Of a stretch of DNA of 27,052 nucleotides, positions 23,188 to 27,052 are shown piece by piece. A program made the position numbers and the translations under genes. Source of the DNA: CAZLFQ01 sp964625465 (GTDB lineage Bacteria > Pseudomonadota > Alphaproteobacteria > Rickettsiales > Midichloriaceae); NCBI GenBank assembly GCA_964625465.1, contig CAZVFD010000017.1, positions 1-27,052 of the forward strand, read 5' to 3'. A model generated the notes under the pieces. The model did not search any database, was not told the origin of the DNA, and saw only the letters and a program-made list of their open reading frames with translations. Numbering within the stretch: position 1 is the stretch's first letter; the number at the start of each line of letters is the position of its first letter.

Positions 23188-23820
23188 ATGTTAAACGTAA
23201 TAAAAGATAATTTTGGCGCAAGACGTAAGTATAAGAGACTAGGTCGAGGTATAGGTTCTGGTAAAGGAAAAACCTCAGCACGCGGTGGTAAAGGTCAAAC
23301 AGCACGTACGGGCGTAGCACTTAATGGCTTCGAAGGCGGTCAAATGCCTTTGCACAGAAGATTGCCAAAAAGAGGTTTCAATTCTTTGAATAATGAGATT
23401 GTTGAAGTTATTAACTTCGATTCGATTGAAACATTTATTAAGTCTGGAAAATTAAAGGCAAATATTTCTGTTGAAGATCTCAGAGCATGTGGCCTTTTAA
23501 AAGGTAGAACATCTAAAGTGAAGTTACTTGGTTCTGGTGAATTGAAAACAAAAATTAACATTCAAGTACATGCAGTTTCAAAACAAGCTGAAGAAGCACT
23601 TAAAAAATCAGGTTCTTCTGTAGAAATAGTTAAATTCTTAGCTCCAGCTAGCGTAGAAACCGCTCCAAAGTCTAAGTCTGCGAAAAAAGAAGTTACTAAG
23701 GAAGTTTCTTCTGATAATAAAGAGAAAAAAACTGCTGCTAAACCAGCAGCAAAGAAAGCACCAGCAAAAGCAAAAACTACAGAAAAGAAACCTGCTGCTA
23801 AAAAGACGACTAAAAAATAA
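23188..23820 (+). CDS. rplO: 50S ribosomal protein L15 with histone-H1-like C-terminal tail
   Basis: The L15 core (about 1-153) has KRLGRGIGSGKGKTSARGGKG and FEGGQMPLHRRLPKRGF as expected. Residues from about 155 to 210 form an unusual tail very rich in Lys, Ala, Thr and Pro (KPAAKKAPAKAKTTEKKPAAKK), like histone H1 or bacterial H1-like proteins. The tail is in frame and ends just before secY. It may be a disordered RNA-binding extension; function unknown. Confidence 0.97.
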   Translation: MLNVIKDNFGARRKYKRLGRGIGSGKGKTSARGGKGQTARTGVALNGFEGGQMPLHRRLPKRGFNSLNNEIVEVINFDSIETFIKSGKLKANISVEDLRACGLLKGRTSKVKLLGSGELKTKINIQVHAVSKQAEEALKKSGSSVEIVKFLAPASVETAPKSKSAKKEVTKEVSSDNKEKKTAAKPAAKKAPAKAKTTEKKPAAKKTTKK

Positions 23821-23842
23821 GTAATTTATAGTTTGATCATAT

Positions 23843-25186
23843 ATGACAACAACTGCAGAAAGAATGGCATCAAATCTAAGCTTTTCAACTTTTGGAAGGG
23901 CTTCTGAACTTAAGAGTAAGATTTGGTTTGTCATAATGATGTTGATTGTCTATAGAATTGGCACATATGTTCCTCTTCCTGGTATTAATGCCTCTGCTCT
24001 TGCTCAACTCAATAATGATCAGGCTGGTGGCGTTCTAGGCATGTTTAACATGCTCACAGGTGGTGCTTTGGGACGTATGTCTCTTTTTGCACTAAACATC
24101 ATGCCGTATATTACTGCTTCTATTATAATGCAGTTAATGACTGTTATATCATCCGACATTGCTGCACTCAAAAAAGAAGGCGAACAGGGTAGAAAAAAAA
24201 TCAATCAATATACAAGGTATCTTACCGTTATTCTTGCTCTTGTTCAAGGCTATGGAATAGCTGTTGGCGCTGAGGCAACTCAGACATCGCAAGGACTTTT
24301 AGTGAGTTCCCCTGGGATTTTCTTTAGAATTATCACAATGCTGACCCTAACAGGAGGTACTGTTTTGGTGATGTGGATAGCTGAGCAAATTAATACGCGT
24401 GGTATTGGTAATGGTAGCTCACTAATCATATTTGCAGGAATCGTGGCTGGTCTTCCTTCTGCCATAGCAGGTTTGTTCGAAATGGGCAGAACCGGTGCTT
24501 TATCGACTCTGTTTATTCTACTCATAGTTGTGATCTGTTGTTCTTTGATTTTGTTTATAGTTTTTATGGAAAAGGCTCAAAGAAGAATCTTAGTTAACTA
24601 TCCAAAACGTCAGATGGGAAATAAGGTATTTGGCGGAGATTCAACACATCTTCCATTAAAGCTAAATACTTCAGGAGTTATACCAGCTATTTTCGCAAGT
24701 TCTCTATTGCTATTTCCTCTTACTATTGCAGGGTTTAGCCAAGGTGGGGAAGTTGGAGGTTGGAAACAAATGGTTGCCTTATATCTATCTCATGGCAAGC
24801 CATTATATGTTATTCTCTATGCGAGTTTGATTGCTTTCTTCTGTTTCTTTTACACCTCTGTAGTGTTTAATCCAGAAGAGACCTCAGAGAACTTAAGAAA
24901 AAATGGTGGAGTAATTCTTGGTCGCAGGCCAGGTCCACATACTGCTGAGTATCTTGATTATGTTCTAACAAGAATTACAGTTATCGGTGCTGCTTATATG
25001 ATAGTTGTATGCGTTTTGCCTGAAATATTAATGTCTCAATATGCCATTCCATTTTATTTAGGTGGTACGAGCTTATTAATAGTAGTTAACGTCGTTATAG
25101 ATTTGTTTACCCAAGTGCAAACACACCTATTAAGTACCCAATATGAGGGTTTATTAAAGAAAGCAAAACTTAGAGGTCGTCAGTAA
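23843..25186 (+). CDS. secY: Protein translocase subunit SecY
   Basis: A 447-residue channel of the Sec translocon with about ten transmembrane segments. RIGTYVPLPGIN after TM1, the GMFNMLTGGALGRMSLFALNIMPYI plug/TM2 area, the cytosolic loop INQYTRYLT, GNGSSLIIFAGI and PKRQMGNKVFGGDSTHLPLKLN are characteristic. Start ATG 23843 matches the alphaproteobacterial N-terminus (TAERMASNL) although no strong ribosome-binding site is visible. Its stop overlaps the adk start (TAATG), a link conserved across bacteria. Confidence 0.98.
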   Translation: MTTTAERMASNLSFSTFGRASELKSKIWFVIMMLIVYRIGTYVPLPGINASALAQLNNDQAGGVLGMFNMLTGGALGRMSLFALNIMPYITASIIMQLMTVISSDIAALKKEGEQGRKKINQYTRYLTVILALVQGYGIAVGAEATQTSQGLLVSSPGIFFRIITMLTLTGGTVLVMWIAEQINTRGIGNGSSLIIFAGIVAGLPSAIAGLFEMGRTGALSTLFILLIVVICCSLILFIVFMEKAQRRILVNYPKRQMGNKVFGGDSTHLPLKLNTSGVIPAIFASSLLLFPLTIAGFSQGGEVGGWKQMVALYLSHGKPLYVILYASLIAFFCFFYTSVVFNPEETSENLRKNGGVILGRRPGPHTAEYLDYVLTRITVIGAAYMIVVCVLPEILMSQYAIPFYLGGTSLLIVVNVVIDLFTQVQTHLLSTQYEGLLKKAKLRGRQ

Positions 25187-25869
25187 TGAGGTTGGTACTT
25201 TTAGGTGCGCCGGGGGCAGGCAAGGGTACTCAAGCTGATATTATGGCTGAAGAGTTTAACATACCTAAGCTTTCTACTGGAGAAATGGTTCGTGCAGAAG
25301 TTGCAGCAGACACTGCGCTAGGAAAAGAAATTAAAGAAACCATTAATAAAGGTAAGCTTGTATCTGATTCAATAATGGTTGATCTTGTAAAAAATAGGAT
25401 TAGCAAAAATGACTGTGTTAATGGTTTTATATTAGATGGTTTCCCAAGAACCATCCCTCAAGCTGAGGCCTTTGATAGTTTGATCAAAAGCTTGGATAAT
25501 CAGAGTTTTATGGTTATAAACTTTGCCGTGCCAACAGAAGAGTTAGTTAAGAGGATTAGTGGCAGATACACATGCAAAGCGTGCAATGCAGGGTATCACA
25601 AAGAGTTTAAAAAGCCTATTGTAGCAGGAGTTTGCGACAAGTGTGGCTCAAGTGAATTTGTTTTTCGTGAGGACGATAAGCCTGAAGCTGTTAAAGTAAG
25701 GATTGATGTTTATAATGAAAAAACTGCTCCGTTAATTGAATACTATAAGAAAAATGGTTTTCTTAGCGAGGTTAACGGAACAGGGACGATAGAACAAATC
25801 AATGCATCTGTGCGTGCATTGGTAAAGGGTTTTAACAGTGGTTTTAACAAAGCTGCTGGTGAGGCTTAG
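25186..25869 (+). CDS. adk: Adenylate kinase, long form with zinc-type lid
   Basis: A 227-residue enzyme converting AMP plus ATP to two ADP. P-loop GAPGAGKGTQ (7-16), AMP-binding STGEMVR (30-36) and DGFPRT (84-89) are present; the usual Asp in STGDMLR is Glu33. The lid holds CKAC (130-133) and CDKC (150-153), so four cysteines should bind zinc, a form common in Gram-positives and found in some alphaproteobacteria. The C-terminus is a little longer than usual. Translation is probably coupled to secY. Confidence 0.98.
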   Translation: MRLVLLGAPGAGKGTQADIMAEEFNIPKLSTGEMVRAEVAADTALGKEIKETINKGKLVSDSIMVDLVKNRISKNDCVNGFILDGFPRTIPQAEAFDSLIKSLDNQSFMVINFAVPTEELVKRISGRYTCKACNAGYHKEFKKPIVAGVCDKCGSSEFVFREDDKPEAVKVRIDVYNEKTAPLIEYYKKNGFLSEVNGTGTIEQINASVRALVKGFNSGFNKAAGEA

Positions 25870-25943
25870 AAATTTGTGATGAATGACCTTATTATAGCCT
25901 TGACTTAAAGGCATATTTAGGTATCATTCTGGTTCACAAATTT
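25870..25943. repeat. 10-bp inverted repeat framing the adk-rpsM promoter
   Basis: AAATTTGTGA (25870-25879), starting right after the adk stop codon, is exactly complementary to TCACAAATTT (25934-25943). The 54 bases between contain the promoter-like elements. In read-through RNA the arms could pair and enclose a small GCCTT/AAGGC hairpin (25897-25912). Confidence 0.7.
25900..25927 (+). promoter_or_regulatory. Internal promoter before rpsM-rpsK-rpoA
   Basis: TTGACT (25900-25905) and TATCAT (25922-25927) are 16 bases apart. The 101-base gap between adk and rpsM is by far the largest in the superoperon, which supports a separate promoter for the alpha part. Confidence 0.7.
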
Positions 25944-25970
25944 AATTTATTATTTTGATTTGAGGTAAAT

Positions 25971-26348
25971 GTGGCTCGTATAGCAGGTGTAAATATTCCA
26001 ACGAACAAGAAGTTATGGGTAGGTCTTACCTATGTTTTTGGTATTGGAAAAAAGACATCATTTGAAATTTGTAAAAAAGCAAACCTAAGCACTGAGAAAA
26101 GAGTTAATACTCTAAGTGAAGATGAAGTTAAGCTTTTACGTGAAGTAATTGATGGTGGATATAAAGTTGAAGGTGAGCTTCGTAGGGATATTGGTTCTAA
26201 TATTACAGCTCTTAAAAGCATTAAGTGCTATAGAGGTTTGAGGCATATTAGAAAGCTCCCTGTAAGAGGACAAAGAACTCATACAAATGCTAGAACAAGA
26301 AAAGGTAAAGCGATTCCAATTGCCGGCAAGAAAATGGTAACAAAATAA
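25971..26348 (+). CDS. rpsM: 30S ribosomal protein S13
   Basis: A 125-residue head protein contacting P-site tRNA and L5. The start is GTG, giving MARIAGVNIPTNKK, which is the invariant N-terminus; GAGG lies six bases upstream. RRDIGSNITALKSIKCYRGLRHIRKLPVRGQRTHTNARTRKG-type segments are present. It opens the alpha part of the superoperon. Confidence 0.98.
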   Translation: MARIAGVNIPTNKKLWVGLTYVFGIGKKTSFEICKKANLSTEKRVNTLSEDEVKLLREVIDGGYKVEGELRRDIGSNITALKSIKCYRGLRHIRKLPVRGQRTHTNARTRKGKAIPIAGKKMVTK

Positions 26349-26358
26349 GCGAGATAAA

Positions 26359-26742
26359 ATGAAATCTACAAGTACAACAAAGAAAAAAAGAAAAATTGTT
26401 CCAGTTGGCATTGCTCATATTAATGCTACATTCAATAATACTTTTGTAACAATTACCGACGCTCAAGGTGAAGTTATTGCTTCTTCTTCAGCTGGTGCAA
26501 ATGGTTTTAAAGGATCAAAAAAATCTACCCCTTTTGCTGCTCAAGTTACAGCGTCAAAAGTTATAAATAAAGCTAAAGAATTTGGTTTGAAGACTCTTAC
26601 AGTAAGAGTAAGCGGTCCGGGTACTGGTAGAGAGTCAGCGATTAGAGCGCTTTCTATTCCTGAAGTTACAGTTACGTCTATTAAAGATATAACCCCTGTA
26701 GCACACAACGGTTGCAGGCCTCCAAAAAGAAGAAGAGTGTAA
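26359..26742 (+). CDS. rpsK: 30S ribosomal protein S11
   Basis: A 127-residue platform protein shaping the mRNA exit channel. GIAHINATFNNTFVTITD, the ASSSAGANGFKGSKKSTPFAA segment and the C-terminal PVAHNGCRPPKRRRV are diagnostic. The Asn-Gly in HNGCRP is the site of isoaspartate formation in E. coli. It lies ten bases after rpsM. Confidence 0.98.
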   Translation: MKSTSTTKKKRKIVPVGIAHINATFNNTFVTITDAQGEVIASSSAGANGFKGSKKSTPFAAQVTASKVINKAKEFGLKTLTVRVSGPGTGRESAIRALSIPEVTVTSIKDITPVAHNGCRPPKRRRV

Positions 26743-26786
26743 TTTACTTTTTTTGGAACTAATTTAAAAATTTATTGGGTGCAAGT

Positions 26787-27052
26787 ATGTCGGAAAAACT
26801 AAAAAAGATTGAACAAGAAGTTAGACAAGAAGGGGCGAGAAATATTATTGCTGCAAATTGGGCAAGTTTGATTAAGCCTTCTGACTACTCTTTTGAGCAA
26901 GTTGATGAAAGAACAGCTGTCTTCAAAATTGAGCCTCTAGAAAGAGGATTTGGTGTTACACTTGCTAATTCGATTCGTAGAATTTTGCTTTCTTCTTTGC
27001 AAGGTGCGGCTATTACTTCCATCAACATCGAAGGTGTTGATCATGAGTTTAC
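26787..27052 (+). CDS. rpoA: RNA polymerase alpha subunit, N-terminal part (cut by window end)
   Basis: The first 88 codons are present. LIKPSDYSFEQ, FKIEPLERGFGVTLANSIRRILLSSLQGAAITSI and EGVDHEF are the alpha N-terminal dimerisation domain. About 24 residues (EKLKKIEQEVRQEGARNIIAANWAS) precede the usual start point, a longer N-terminus than in E. coli; ATG 26787 is used because it is the first in-frame ATG and the extension is charged and plausible. GGGTG stands upstream. rplQ would be expected next, outside the window. Confidence 0.97.
   Translation, partial: MSEKLKKIEQEVRQEGARNIIAANWASLIKPSDYSFEQVDERTAVFKIEPLERGFGVTLANSIRRILLSSLQGAAITSINIEGVDHEF

Overview
The window looks like a chromosomal segment of an AT-rich alphaproteobacterium, most likely a host-associated member of the Rickettsiales or a close relative. 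The reasons are a 23S-5S rRNA end with no tRNA in the spacer, a DivK-PleD pair, an L22-S3-L16 type ribosomal operon running from rpsL to rpoA without tuf, an isolated nuoH, and two eukaryote-mimicking (ankyrin/proline/tyrosine-motif) proteins. The family cannot be fixed from sequence alone. Two 10-N runs (6395-6404 and 12503-12512) are assembly scaffolding gaps. Both look wrong in size, and neither marks a real mutation.

Region 1 (1-1104): 3' end of 23S rRNA, spacer, 5S rRNA with a long flanking stem that also looks like the terminator, then a short two-frame gene ending in a very strong hairpin terminator. Region 2 (1270-6149): an accessory stretch with a CPBP-family membrane protease on the minus strand, two adjacent candidate effector genes on the plus strand, nuoH on the minus strand in tail-to-tail overlap with the second effector, and an unrecognised 435-residue protein.

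Region 3 (6205-8792): divK and pleD overlap by ATGA and form a signalling module (receiver protein plus REC-REC-GGDEF diguanylate cyclase), followed by a Sel1-repeat protein. In Caulobacter this module acts on the CtrA cell-cycle regulator. Both candidate effector genes carry a perfect CtrA-type box (TTAA-N7-TTAAC) 47-49 bases before the start codon. This is the most interesting link in the window: host-interaction-like genes may be under cell-cycle control. Region 4 (8838-11267, minus strand): a compact parA-metC-aroK operon of unrelated functions, with an aroK that has changed substrate-site residues.

Region 5 (11371-27052): the fused str/S10/spc/alpha ribosomal superoperon: rpsL, rpsG, fusA, rpsJ, rplC, rplD, rplW, rplB, rpsS, rplV, rpsC, rplP, rpmC, rpsQ, rplN, rplX, rplE, rpsN, rpsH, rplF, rplR, rpsE, rpmD, rplO, secY, adk, rpsM, rpsK, rpoA (cut by the window end). 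It is driven by a clear sigma-70 promoter before rpsL, with a second likely promoter between adk and rpsM framed by a 10-bp inverted repeat. Genes are packed with overlaps of 1-8 bases or gaps of a few bases. No CRISPR array, insertion sequence, tRNA gene or prophage gene was seen.
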